64,000 bases of DNA from assembly GCA_965230415.1 (NCBI GenBank), contig CBDDKZ010000001.1:1-64000 (forward strand). Direction: 5' to 3'. The notes beneath the pieces were generated by a model. The model saw only the letters and a program-made list of their open reading frames with translations. It did no database searches and was not told where the DNA came from. The DNA comes from CBDDKZ01 sp965230415. Lineage in GTDB: Bacteria; Bacteroidota; Bacteroidia; Cytophagales; JAAEPT01. The number at the start of each line of letters is the position of its first letter. Position 1 is the first letter of the stretch. Position numbers and translations under genes: made by a program. Below are positions 54,625-63,504 of this stretch, piece by piece.

Positions 54625-55758
54625 ATGAAGCTCAACAAAAAAAAAATCTATTCATACTTCCTTAGAGGTGTAATCATCTCCATAATAGTGCTAACCCGCA
54701 ATAGCTGTTGGGGACAGTCTCCTGCAACGGTACCCGACATTGCCAACAAAGTTATGCCTCAGTCATGGTATAATACCCAGGCTGTGGTTTGGAAAGAGGC
54801 TAGCAACAAAACCCCGGAGGACCCTAAAACCTGGCTTAATTATTATTTAGCTACTAAATACCATTTTTTAAGCAAAGAGCAATTTATAAGTAACGAAGCG
54901 AGCAATGTCTTAAAAGCAATTGAATCCGCTTCTTTTCCTCACATAGGCAATACCCCCACTTATAACTACCTCTCTTTCCTGAATAAGAACAATGACAAAA
55001 ATAGTTTGAATCTATTAAACAGCTATTTTCAATCACACACGTTGAAGCAAGAACTCTACGACGATTACATCGCCTTTTATGAAATCAGTGGAAACACATT
55101 AAAAAAGAAAGAATATTGCAATAAACTTCATTCTTCAGGCTATTACGGAAAACTCACCATGGCCTATAACTATAATGTATTAATGTCACTGGAAAAAAAT
55201 GCTTTTCTTGTTGTTAATGGACATAACGATACCTACCCTCTTTGGATTTGGCAACAAACCAAGGACATTCGCACTGATGTTCGAGTTCTGAATCTGGACC
55301 TCCTTAGAAATAAAAGCTACCGTGATAGAATCTTCCGGGAAAATAATATCCCGCCATACAATGGCACCTATTCCATCAATTTAATAGCAATGCATATTGC
55401 CAGTTTTGTAAACGCCCCTCTCTACTTTGGTTTAAGTTGCCCCAGGCAACTCGTTTCAAAAAACCATTCTGACCTTACCCTCACCGGACTCGCACTTAAA
55501 TGGTCGGAAAATAACTACGAGGGATTAAGTAGTGCTGCAGAAAATTGGGAACGCCGATTTGACAAAAAACTGCTCACACAAACCAACTATAAAAGTGGCG
55601 CCATTACCAATAACTACCTTATCCTCTTTATCGATTTATTCCACTATTATAAAAGTCTGGAAAAACAGAAAGAAGCCGATGAATTGCTCGCTTATGTAAA
55701 ACGTTTGGCCGAAAATCATCCTCAAAAAAAGTTTATTATGTCACAGCTAAGGCATTAG
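54625..55758 (+). CDS. secreted protein resembling the DUF2723 C-terminal domain
   Basis: Starts at base 54625 (MKLNKKKIYSYFLRG), preferred over an upstream ATG; 377 residues. One N-terminal hydrophobic helix (GVIISIIVLTRNSC) is a signal or anchor. The segment AFLVVNGHNDTYPLWIWQQ and TDVRVLNLDLLRNKSYRDRI resembles, from memory, the periplasmic part of Bacteroidota DUF2723 (PMT-like) proteins (pattern NGDNDTFPLW, TDVRVVNLSLL), but the 10-plus membrane helices of those proteins are absent. It is the first gene of a four-gene operon with the sigma factor at 55771. Function unknown. Confidence 0.55.
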   Translation: MKLNKKKIYSYFLRGVIISIIVLTRNSCWGQSPATVPDIANKVMPQSWYNTQAVVWKEASNKTPEDPKTWLNYYLATKYHFLSKEQFISNEASNVLKAIESASFPHIGNTPTYNYLSFLNKNNDKNSLNLLNSYFQSHTLKQELYDDYIAFYEISGNTLKKKEYCNKLHSSGYYGKLTMAYNYNVLMSLEKNAFLVVNGHNDTYPLWIWQQTKDIRTDVRVLNLDLLRNKSYRDRIFRENNIPPYNGTYSINLIAMHIASFVNAPLYFGLSCPRQLVSKNHSDLTLTGLALKWSENNYEGLSSAAENWERRFDKKLLTQTNYKSGAITNNYLILFIDLFHYYKSLEKQKEADELLAYVKRLAENHPQKKFIMSQLRH

Positions 55759-55770
55759 TTGTGCACTATT

Positions 55771-56358
55771 ATGCGCCTGTTTAAAAAGAAATATCAGTCA
55801 TTAAGTGACGAGGAGCTTATGCAACTCATCACCATAAAGGACGGAAAAGCTTTTTCCGAACTTTATGACCGGTATAATCAGCGTATGATGCAGTACTTCT
55901 ACCGCATGTTGTGGCAAGATAAATTAAAGTCCGAAGACTTTGTTCAGGAACTCTTTGCGAAGATTATTCATAAACCGGAATTATTTGACGGCTCCCGATC
56001 ATTTAAAACCTGGTTTTACAGTGTAGCTCACAACATGTGTAAAAATGAGTACAAAAAACAAAGCATTCGAGCAGGAACAAATGAAACTATTCCACATAAC
56101 AACTTCAAAGGTGAAGACGGAGGTGATTATGATTTTGCTGTAGACTATGAAAATTTCAATTCTGAACTCATGAAATGCCTGGAACGTTTAGAGCAACATC
56201 AAAAAGACACTTTTCTATTTAGATATAAAGATGATCTTTCTATAAAGGAAATAAGCAAAATCATGGAATGTTCTGAAGGCACCGTAAAATCAAGGTTATT
56301 TTATACTATAAAAAAATTAGCCCCGCAGTTAGCATCGTATAACCCAATATCAATTTAA
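55771..56358 (+). CDS. ECF-family RNA polymerase sigma factor
   Basis: A 195-residue sigma factor starting at base 55771 (MRLFKKKYQSLSDEELM); a TTG 12 bases earlier is not preferred. Region 2 has AFSELYDRYNQRMMQYFYRML and DFVQELFAKIIHKPELFDG, and the minus-10 part SFKTWFYSVAHNMCKNEYKK. Region 4 has LEQHQKDTFLFRYKDDLSIKEISKIMECSEGTVKSRLFYTIKKL, with the common SEGTVKSR recognition helix. It begins 12 bases after the upstream gene and is followed by the membrane protein at 56362 with a 3-base gap. It should control envelope or stress genes; targets unknown. Confidence 0.9.
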   Translation: MRLFKKKYQSLSDEELMQLITIKDGKAFSELYDRYNQRMMQYFYRMLWQDKLKSEDFVQELFAKIIHKPELFDGSRSFKTWFYSVAHNMCKNEYKKQSIRAGTNETIPHNNFKGEDGGDYDFAVDYENFNSELMKCLERLEQHQKDTFLFRYKDDLSIKEISKIMECSEGTVKSRLFYTIKKLAPQLASYNPISI

Positions 56359-56361
56359 GCT

Positions 56362-57216
56362 ATGACAAAATCGAAAAAAGACTACAAAGGCGAAATAGAC
56401 AGACTCTTAATTGGCAAATTATATGAGGATTTGTCGGAAGATGAGCGAAGTATTGTTCACACACAATTCCCTACAAAAGCGGAATATTCGCAAGCGCGTC
56501 AATTATTGATTAATACTAAAGAAGCCGGAATTAACGAAGCAGAAATCAGACCTTCAGGTGAGGTTAAAGACCGCTTAATGCAACATTTTGAACAGGACGA
56601 ACAATATGGTTGGGTGGGACGGCTAAACTCATTATTCACCCTGAACCTGAGTCCTGTTCAATATAGACAACGTTTCCAGTATGCTTTTCTGATAATTATC
56701 CTTCTTATTGGTGGGACGGGCATTGTGCTCACTTTAGTCGACCCTGCCAATCCGGGTATAACCACTAACGAGCATCAATCGAACCCCACTGGATCTAATA
56801 GATCCAAAAACAGTAACACGTTAAGAAACAATCCTGCGGAGGAGCCAATAGCCTCCAATGAGCCAAAAGAGACAGCTACAAATCCGGAAACGGAAGCTAA
56901 AACCGTAAGCGATGAACATCAAAAACCATCGGAAAGTATTAATGCAGAAGAAAACATCGTTCTAAATCAAGACAAATTTGCAGAGAGACAGCGCGATACA
57001 CCCTCTGCTGCTAACCTGCAGCATGAGACAAAACAGGAGCCTGCCCTGGCCATCGTCTCTGAACAAGAAAAAGTCCAAACACTCGACGAAGAAGAATCCT
57101 ATTCAGATTACGACGAACAGGAGGGCTATGCTGTTCGAGGCACACGCAAAAAGAAGGAACGCTCACATACCTCCAGAATTTCGCAACTTTTAATATTACA
57201 GCAAACATCCTATTAA
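56362..57216 (+). CDS. membrane anti-sigma-like protein
   Basis: A 284-residue protein with one transmembrane helix (about 106-126, YAFLIIILLIGGTGIVLTLV). The N-terminal 100 residues are cytosolic and acidic/helical, starting with a DRLLIGKLYEDLSEDERSIV segment. The periplasmic tail is about 155 residues, rich in Glu, Asn, Thr and Lys. It follows the sigma gene by 3 bases. Anti-sigma role is inferred from order and topology; it has no His-x3-Cys-x2-Cys zinc motif and so is not a ZAS-type anti-sigma. Confidence 0.75.
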   Translation: MTKSKKDYKGEIDRLLIGKLYEDLSEDERSIVHTQFPTKAEYSQARQLLINTKEAGINEAEIRPSGEVKDRLMQHFEQDEQYGWVGRLNSLFTLNLSPVQYRQRFQYAFLIIILLIGGTGIVLTLVDPANPGITTNEHQSNPTGSNRSKNSNTLRNNPAEEPIASNEPKETATNPETEAKTVSDEHQKPSESINAEENIVLNQDKFAERQRDTPSAANLQHETKQEPALAIVSEQEKVQTLDEEESYSDYDEQEGYAVRGTRKKKERSHTSRISQLLILQQTSY

Positions 57217-57221
57217 TAGTC

Positions 57222-58424
57222 ATGAGTGCACCTAAAAAGAGTTGGTTATCCCCAATTTTGAACAGTAACCACTTTGAGCATCACAACATTTACAAGCTTC
57301 CCTTTCAGGATCTGGAACGTATTATTTACGCCACATACCAACCTAGCGGTCTCATTTACGGATATGCGCGGGAAAGTGATTTAATCGACAAACAAATGAA
57401 GACCGATGAAGCACATAAAGTGAAGGTGCTACTTCTCGGTGCATTCGTTTCTTTCGAAAAATCGTACTTTGGTTCTGAAAACACAGAAACACTGATAGAA
57501 GAGCTTACTTTTTTCTACCAATACATATACCCGGACATTACCTCCTCTAAAGAGAAAAAACCTCCCCTCGAGCAAATCTTGGACCGCAGGATGGACTTAA
57601 AAAAAGCCTGGTATAAGTCTTTCTGGACAAGTTTTTTTCATAACTGCCTGGTATTTCTAGACTTCATTTTCTACTTAAAATGGAAAACCGAACACTTGTC
57701 TATCGAACAAATACAGGACGTCAAAACAGCCATGAAAGTGCTCATATTAAAAACGATCGCAATAGTTTCACATGCTGATGGCACAATTAAGGAAGAAGAA
57801 AAAAAGCTTTATAAACACTTTTTATCCTCGGCACACCTCCCCGTTAATCTGGAACAGGAATGTGAGGCGTTTTTCAACACACCACAAAGTTTAAATGACA
57901 TTAATTTTGAAGTAGCCAATAGCTGGATACTTAAAAAGTACATCCTTGAATTAGCCTCATTAACAGCCTGGAGCGATGGCCTATTAGACGATGTTGAGCA
58001 GGTACAATTAAAAAAGCTACAACAAAAACTCCATTTATCTGATGAAGATTTTGAAGAAAGTTTGTTGGCGGCAGAAAGTTTTATCTTACAAAACAGAGCC
58101 AGACTTCATTACCTAAAAGAAAACAGCCAATATAAAGAAGCAAGTGGCATTGTTATTAGACGTACAAAAATGGTCATGAACAAGTTCAAAGCAAAAATTG
58201 GCCAGGAAATTAACGAAAGCAAAGAACTTGTAGCATTATTAAACAAATCGAGATCAGAACAACTAAGCAAAGAAGAAAAAGAGAAAGTCCGGACTCAACT
58301 TATTGATATCTTAAAAACAATACCGATATTTGTGATTATTGCGCTACCGGGAAGCTTTTTGACGCTACCCGTATTATTGAAAATCTTACCAAAAGGAGTT
58401 ATGCCTTCCGCATTTCAAGAATAA
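57222..58424 (+). CDS. TerB-like and LETM1-like protein
   Basis: A 400-residue cytosolic-to-membrane protein. Residues about 165-290 match TerB/DjlA-like helical domains (SHADGTIKEEEKKLYKHFL and AWSDGLLDDVEQVQLKKLQQ, two acidic loops). Residues about 345-400 match the LETM1-like C-terminal motif of Bacteroidota: LSKEEKEKVRTQLIDILKTIP followed by FVIIALPGSFLTLPVLLKILPKGVMPSAF, which likely forms one membrane helix. LETM1 in mitochondria affects ion/ribosome handling; bacterial roles are not established. It is the last gene of the operon with the sigma/anti-sigma pair and ends just before a hairpin. Confidence 0.72.
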   Translation: MSAPKKSWLSPILNSNHFEHHNIYKLPFQDLERIIYATYQPSGLIYGYARESDLIDKQMKTDEAHKVKVLLLGAFVSFEKSYFGSENTETLIEELTFFYQYIYPDITSSKEKKPPLEQILDRRMDLKKAWYKSFWTSFFHNCLVFLDFIFYLKWKTEHLSIEQIQDVKTAMKVLILKTIAIVSHADGTIKEEEKKLYKHFLSSAHLPVNLEQECEAFFNTPQSLNDINFEVANSWILKKYILELASLTAWSDGLLDDVEQVQLKKLQQKLHLSDEDFEESLLAAESFILQNRARLHYLKENSQYKEASGIVIRRTKMVMNKFKAKIGQEINESKELVALLNKSRSEQLSKEEKEKVRTQLIDILKTIPIFVIIALPGSFLTLPVLLKILPKGVMPSAFQE

Positions 58425-58428
58425 TAAA

Positions 58429-58450
58429 AGGAGAGGGTAGCCCCTCCCCT
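58429..58450. terminator. hairpin between convergent genes
   Basis: Stem aggagaggg (58429-58437) with ccctcccct (58442-58450), nine pairs with one mismatch and a 4-base loop, between the LETM1-like stop and the porin stop. No T-tract follows on either strand, so support is moderate. Confidence 0.45.
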
Positions 58451-58469
58451 CACTACATATTCTTAGCTA

Positions 58470-59771
58470 TTACTTGGAATTGGTATTCAAAAAAACTGGT
58501 TTAAAAATCACCATCACATACCCCCAGGTATTGAAGAGATCACTTCTACCTCCTTTAAGTTCTTCCATACTTTCTGATGCCATGAGCACAGAATATCCCG
58601 CTTTAACCTTTGCTTGTTTATTTAATTGAGTGCCTACGCTAAGGTCAAATTCTGTTCCCAGATAAGCACTTGCTTCTTTTGTTTCTGCCGTTTCTGCGAA
58701 ATGTGATACATCCAGTAGTGGCGCTGCACTCAAAAAGAAATGCGCATCAAGCCCCAGTGACACTTTTCCTCCTTTGTATTTCGCTCCAACAAAAGCATCT
58801 TGCAATCCTACATTTCCGGCGTGATTGCCTACATAGAAGTAATCCATAAAGCCATTGAACTTGTGGTTAGTACCAAAAACAGGGTTAAACGCTTTCTGCT
58901 GCTCATTACCTGCGACCATATCGTTGCCCGAAAGAATTTCATACCCCCCTGAAACACTGATTTTGTCGCTGACATTGTGACTGGCTTCCAATCTTGCATT
59001 GAAAGCATTTATTTCCGTATCTAAAGTATCACCCTGAACACCTGTCTGGTAATAAAATGCGCCAATCAATTTCGTTTTGTCTCCCAGCTTTTGAATGAGG
59101 CGAAATCCTAAAGTCTGATTATGGTTCACATAAGTATCCGTACTAGACTGTACCTGATTTCCCAAATTCATGATCAAAACACTTAATGTAGTATTGTTTA
59201 TTACCCTGTTAGCCCATAAATATTGCATCGTTTTATAGCTTTTTCCGACGGTATAAAGGGTGGTAATCAATTGCGGACTATTTTGGTTGAAAGCAGCCCC
59301 CAGATGTACCTTCATGGTAGAGTCGTGGTATTGAAGTAATCCCAAATCATGTGATCTCGCCTGTTGAGCCCATCCAACAGATCCTAAAATACGGTGATCA
59401 TCATAGGCCAGCTCCATACGACCCAATTTAAAATCGATATTCTTGTTTATAGTTGCTTTTCCCCATGCTTCATGTATCGTTGTTAATGCACCATCATTAT
59501 TTACTAATTGTGACTGACTTCCCCAGGTACGTACGTCTTGTAAAACGATTTTGCTTGTAATAAAATCGCTTTTGTAGTCCAGGTTTATACGTGAACGCTG
59601 ATCTGTAAACAGGGCAAAATCGTCATTAGAAGAGACCAGGCTCTTATACCCTTTGCGCATCTCCATTCTGGGGCGCACTTCACCACTTAGCTTTACACTC
59701 TGGGCATGTACAGACATTGCCAACACACTGAAAAGAACTATTAGTTTCGCTTTTTTGAATCTGTTTTCCAT
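58470..59771 (-). CDS. alginate-export-family outer-membrane porin
   Basis: A 433-residue beta-barrel (start at base 59771, MENRFKKAKLIVLFSVLAMSVHAQ; longer frame rejected). Signal peptide ends VHAQ. The mature protein has repeated amphipathic strands (SGEVRPRMEMRKGYK, QRSRINLDYKSDF, FKLGRMELAYDDHRILGSVGW, LGFRLIQKL) typical of the Alginate_exp/AlgE-like family, which spans the outer membrane as an 18-strand barrel. Members near nitrate genes are thought to pass anions such as nitrate. It is divergent from the nap operon, so a shared control region is plausible. Confidence 0.82.
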   Translation of the reverse strand: MENRFKKAKLIVLFSVLAMSVHAQSVKLSGEVRPRMEMRKGYKSLVSSNDDFALFTDQRSRINLDYKSDFITSKIVLQDVRTWGSQSQLVNNDGALTTIHEAWGKATINKNIDFKLGRMELAYDDHRILGSVGWAQQARSHDLGLLQYHDSTMKVHLGAAFNQNSPQLITTLYTVGKSYKTMQYLWANRVINNTTLSVLIMNLGNQVQSSTDTYVNHNQTLGFRLIQKLGDKTKLIGAFYYQTGVQGDTLDTEINAFNARLEASHNVSDKISVSGGYEILSGNDMVAGNEQQKAFNPVFGTNHKFNGFMDYFYVGNHAGNVGLQDAFVGAKYKGGKVSLGLDAHFFLSAAPLLDVSHFAETAETKEASAYLGTEFDLSVGTQLNKQAKVKAGYSVLMASESMEELKGGRSDLFNTWGYVMVIFKPVFLNTNSK

Positions 59772-60211
59772 GATAACTTCCGTTTTGTTTTCGGTAAAAT
59801 TCGCAGTTTTTATTATGTAATATTGCATATCAAATCATGTTTTTTAATGACAATTATCATCTTCAAATTATTTCAAAAGCTACGAAAAAGCTCAATAAAC
59901 ACATATTCAGCCACTTATTAACCTTAAACACCATTCTTCAATAAGCTTAGACACCTTCTTCAAAAGAATAACAAAACATAAAATAAACTGACCTATTCAC
60001 TTACCCGTCAAACGATTTATTTTCTCACATTTTTCATACTGATTTTAATCAACATAAGCACTACGCTTCCATTTGACTCAAAAACTATTAACAACCAGCT
60101 AATTAACCTTAATAATTAAAATGATTCTAAATAAATACACATGTGTTTTGTCATGGTATTTAATGCCTAATACCGTGAAATTGCCTGCATTAACAATAAT
60201 ACTCAGCGATT
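59772..60211. other. divergent control region of porin and nap operon
   Basis: About 440 A/T-rich bases with no coding frame. It must contain both promoters. A perfect 10-base palindrome is noted separately. No clear riboswitch or Fnr-consensus site was found. Confidence 0.5.
60137..60146. promoter_or_regulatory. palindromic operator candidate
   Basis: acacatgtgt is a perfect 10-base inverted repeat, with A/T flanks extending the symmetry to about 16 bases with a mismatch, 66 bases before napD. It could bind a Crp/Fnr-like regulator, but the half-site is not a good match to E. coli Fnr. Only symmetry and position support it. Confidence 0.3.
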
Positions 60212-60460
60212 ATGTCGATAAAAAGCTTTCTAGCCTATCCGGCGCCCGGAAAAAAAGACGAACTGGATCAACTATTAAATAGGACTCCTTATTGTGAAGA
60301 GGTAATAAGCTCCACCAATGAAGAGTTAATTATCCTGGTCATCGACGCACCGGATAAGGAATCGGAAGAACAACTGATCGGAATGATTGAAAGTGCACCT
60401 AGTTGCAATCAACTTTCTATGGTTGCTGGTTATGACAACACGAATTTCAAAAGCAGATAA
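60212..60460 (+). CDS. napD: NapD-like chaperone of periplasmic nitrate reductase
   Basis: An 82-residue cytosolic protein with the NapD ferredoxin-like plan: SIKSFLAYPAPGKKDELDQLL, strand EELIILVIDA, and end LSMVAGYDN. NapD binds the Tat signal of NapA to stop premature export. It lies 4 bases before napA, so the two are coupled. Family call rests on size, pattern and gene order. Confidence 0.8.
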   Translation: MSIKSFLAYPAPGKKDELDQLLNRTPYCEEVISSTNEELIILVIDAPDKESEEQLIGMIESAPSCNQLSMVAGYDNTNFKSR

Positions 60461-60464
60461 GCCT

Positions 60465-62789
60465 ATGTTTAATAAAGAATTACAAAGAAGAGAATTTCTT
60501 AAGAAGATGGCGACTATGGCAGCCATGGCCACCGCCGCTTCCCTTTTCCCGGGTATTGTATTCGCCGATGAACAAGAAAAACAGGAAGTTCCAGAAGGAG
60601 TCTCCTGGAAAAAATCACCCTGTCGTTTTTGCGGTGTAGGTTGTGGTCTTCTCATTGGCATTAAAGAAGGCAAAGCCGTAGCTGTAAAAGGTGACCCGAA
60701 ATCACCGGTAAACAAAGGGCTTTGCTGCGTTAAAGGCTACCACTCTGTGATGACCCTCTACGGTAAAGACAGACTCACCAAACCGTTGATTAAGAAAAAC
60801 GGAAAGATGGTTGAGGTGAGCATGAAAGAAGCACTGGACCTGGTAGCTTCAAAAATGAAAAACACTATTGCTCAAAGCGGCAAGGATTCCGTTGCCATGT
60901 ATGGTTCAGGACAATGGACTATTCCGGACGGTTATGCCGCCTCTAAATTCATGAAAGGAGCCATTGGCACAAATAACCTGGAAGCAAACGCACGACTGTG
61001 TATGGCAAGTGCCGTAACAGGTTTCTTAACTACGTTTGGCGCCGACGAACCCATGGGCTGCTACGAAGATATTGATCACGCCAATGTATTCGTTTTGTGG
61101 GGAAATAACATGGCTGAAATGCACCCTGTTCTATTCTCACGTTTATTGGATCAACGATTAAAACGTAAAGTAAAAATCATTGATTTTGCGACACGCTCCA
61201 CTCGTACGAGCCAGGCAGCGGATAAATCGATTATTTTTAAACCTCAAACAGACTTAGCAGTGGCCAATGCCATTTGTTACGAAATAATCCATAATGACTG
61301 GGTTAATGAAGAATTTGTAAACAATTACTGCAATTTTGCTTCAGGTTTAACTAAAATGGGCTACGGACTGGAAGATAAGTACAAGTTTAAAGACAAACCT
61401 TCTCCTTCGTCTTTTGAAGCTTACAAGCAATTCCTGAACGATTACACTCCAGAAAAAGTTGAAAAAATCTCGGGCGTCTCTGCCAGAGACATCAAATACA
61501 TGGCTCAGCTTTACGGAGACCCTAATAAAAAGGTCATGTCTTTATGGTGTATGGGCATGAATCAACATACACGTGGTACATGGATTAACAACCTGGTTTA
61601 CAACATCCACCTGTTAACAGGTAAGATTTCGCAACCTGGAAACAGTCCTTTTTCTTTAACAGGACAACCTAGTGCTTGTGGCACTGTTCGTGAGGTGGGC
61701 ACATTGACACACAAACTACCTCACGGCGTAGTCATGAAGCCGGAACACCGGGAGCATGCAGCCAAAATATGGGGAATTTCTGCTGACAAAATCCCTGCAA
61801 AACCGACTTACAACACGGTGGAAATGTTTAGAGCGCTGGACCGCGGCGACATTAAATTCATGTGGATTCAGGTCACAAACCCGATGGTTACCATGCCTAA
61901 CCTCAACCGCTACAGAGATGGTTGTGAAAAAGAGGACAGATTTATAGTAGTGTCTGACATATACCCTACTCCTACCACAGACGTTGCAGATGTAATTCTT
62001 CCAAGTTCATGCTGGATCGAACGCGAAGGGTTATTTGGTAACTCGGAGCGAAGAACGCAATATTTCGAACAAATGGTAGACCCGCCTGGAGAATGTGAAA
62101 GTGATGCCTGGCAAATAATTGAAGTGGCCAAAAGAATGGGATACGGCAAGTTATTCCCCTACAAAAAGGAATCTCACAATTCGGAACTCTACGAGGAGTA
62201 CACCAAACACCAGGCAGGCAAAAAACATGGCATGGCCCCACTTTCGGTGCTTAAAAAGCAGCCGGGAGCCATGTGGCCATTTGTAAATGGGAAGTCTACA
62301 CAGTGGCGTTTTAATGCTAAGTACGACCCGGCTTGCTCGGGCGACAAGGCATTTGAGTTTTATGGTAAACCTGACGGAAAAGCTGTTATATGGGAGAGAC
62401 CATATGAGGCGCCACCAGAAGTCCCTGACAGTGAATATCCGTTTTGGTTAAACACGGGCCGTGTTATAGAACACTGGCACACCGGCTCTATGACGCGCCG
62501 TATTTATGTGTTACATCAAGCGGTTTCGCGCAGTTATGTTGAGCTCAATCCGGATGATGCCAAACAACTGGGCATAAAAAATGGTGATCAGGTAAAAATC
62601 ATTTCACGGAGGGGAGAGATAGTCATGCCTGCCTCTGTAAACGAGCGCGGCAAACCCGTTAAAGGGCATATTTTCGTTCCTTTCTTCGACGAAGAATACC
62701 TCATCAATGAACTTACACTTGATGCCTATTGTCCAATATCCAAACAGCCGGATTACAAGAAGTGCGCGGTAAAAATAGAAAAGGTTTAA
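60465..62789 (+). CDS. napA: periplasmic nitrate reductase, molybdenum subunit
   Basis: A 774-residue molybdopterin enzyme (start at base 60465, 4 bases after napD; longer frame rejected as it overlaps napD). The Tat signal is RREFLKK (8-14) followed by a hydrophobic stretch. The 4Fe-4S ligands are C53, C56, C60 and C88 (CRFCGVGC, then GLCCVKG). The Mo ligand is C179 in RLCMASAVTG. Other NapA segments are DEPMGCYEDI and WGNNMAEMHP. The enzyme reduces nitrate to nitrite in the periplasm using Mo-bisMGD. It requires the cytochrome NapB. Molybdate supply may come from the modBC genes in this window. Confidence 0.95.
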   Translation: MFNKELQRREFLKKMATMAAMATAASLFPGIVFADEQEKQEVPEGVSWKKSPCRFCGVGCGLLIGIKEGKAVAVKGDPKSPVNKGLCCVKGYHSVMTLYGKDRLTKPLIKKNGKMVEVSMKEALDLVASKMKNTIAQSGKDSVAMYGSGQWTIPDGYAASKFMKGAIGTNNLEANARLCMASAVTGFLTTFGADEPMGCYEDIDHANVFVLWGNNMAEMHPVLFSRLLDQRLKRKVKIIDFATRSTRTSQAADKSIIFKPQTDLAVANAICYEIIHNDWVNEEFVNNYCNFASGLTKMGYGLEDKYKFKDKPSPSSFEAYKQFLNDYTPEKVEKISGVSARDIKYMAQLYGDPNKKVMSLWCMGMNQHTRGTWINNLVYNIHLLTGKISQPGNSPFSLTGQPSACGTVREVGTLTHKLPHGVVMKPEHREHAAKIWGISADKIPAKPTYNTVEMFRALDRGDIKFMWIQVTNPMVTMPNLNRYRDGCEKEDRFIVVSDIYPTPTTDVADVILPSSCWIEREGLFGNSERRTQYFEQMVDPPGECESDAWQIIEVAKRMGYGKLFPYKKESHNSELYEEYTKHQAGKKHGMAPLSVLKKQPGAMWPFVNGKSTQWRFNAKYDPACSGDKAFEFYGKPDGKAVIWERPYEAPPEVPDSEYPFWLNTGRVIEHWHTGSMTRRIYVLHQAVSRSYVELNPDDAKQLGIKNGDQVKIISRRGEIVMPASVNERGKPVKGHIFVPFFDEEYLINELTLDAYCPISKQPDYKKCAVKIEKV

Positions 62790-62801
62790 AATGACAGCGC
62801 T

Positions 62802-63503
62802 ATGAAAAAAAGGATATCTATCATTGCTATGATCATTTTACTGATGGTCACATGCATTATACTGATTGATGTTGGCATGCGTGGCTCCAAAACTCATGCA
62901 AACGTCTATACCGGTCACGAAAACAATCATGATGCACACCTGTACGGTGAAAAGAAGGTTTTTGAGCGCTCGGAGTCTACCTATAATTATAAAGACATGA
63001 AGTTCGATTCAACGGCAGGACACACCGGGGAGGCTTACCACTCCAGGAGAGCCTATCCCGGAGCTCCTCCCACTATACCCCACCCCTTGTTTACCGAAAG
63101 GGGTATAGGCGCCAACGGATGTCTTCAATGTCATCAAAACGGTGGTTATGTCAATAGCTTAGAGGCTTACGCCCCTATTACACCTCACCCTGAAATGCTC
63201 AATTGCAGGCAATGCCACGTTCCGGTCAAAACTAATGCCGAATTTGCAGCGGGTAGCTTGTGGGAGAAACAAGGAGTACCCGAAATCCACCGCGCCGCTT
63301 TAACGGGTAGCCCACCGATGATTCCACACGACTTGCAGATGAAGGAAAATTGTCTCTCTTGTCACTATGGTCCCGGCTCCCGGAAAGACATTAGAGTTAG
63401 TCACCCGGAAAGAGTGAATTGCAGGCAATGTCATGTACCTAACCACGCAGCCTTAAAAGGCCTGGAGCAAGAGTTTACGCGTCAACCTCAAAAAACGAAA
63501 TAA
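62802..63503 (+). CDS. napB: NapB-like cytochrome c with four haem sites (duplicated)
   Basis: A 233-residue periplasmic cytochrome with an N-terminal hydrophobic anchor (IIAMIILLMVTCIILIDV). NapB is normally dihaem. Here four CxxCH sites occur: CLQCH (107-111), CRQCH (135-139), CLSCH (184-188) and CRQCH (207-211). The two halves repeat: PPTIPH and PPMIPH, and NCRQCHVP occurs twice, so the domain is duplicated. The start GAPPTIPHPLFTERG is the standard NapB opening (AYPGAPPxIPH). It lies 12 bases after napA and passes electrons to it. The hydrophobic N-terminus may be an uncleaved anchor. Confidence 0.9.
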   Translation: MKKRISIIAMIILLMVTCIILIDVGMRGSKTHANVYTGHENNHDAHLYGEKKVFERSESTYNYKDMKFDSTAGHTGEAYHSRRAYPGAPPTIPHPLFTERGIGANGCLQCHQNGGYVNSLEAYAPITPHPEMLNCRQCHVPVKTNAEFAAGSLWEKQGVPEIHRAALTGSPPMIPHDLQMKENCLSCHYGPGSRKDIRVSHPERVNCRQCHVPNHAALKGLEQEFTRQPQKTK

Positions 63504-63504
63504 G

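Noticed and set aside
60387..60464. Longer NapA start inside napD
   Set aside because: It would place 26 residues before the Tat motif and overlap napD by 74 bases; ATG 60465 directly after napD gives a standard Tat signal.
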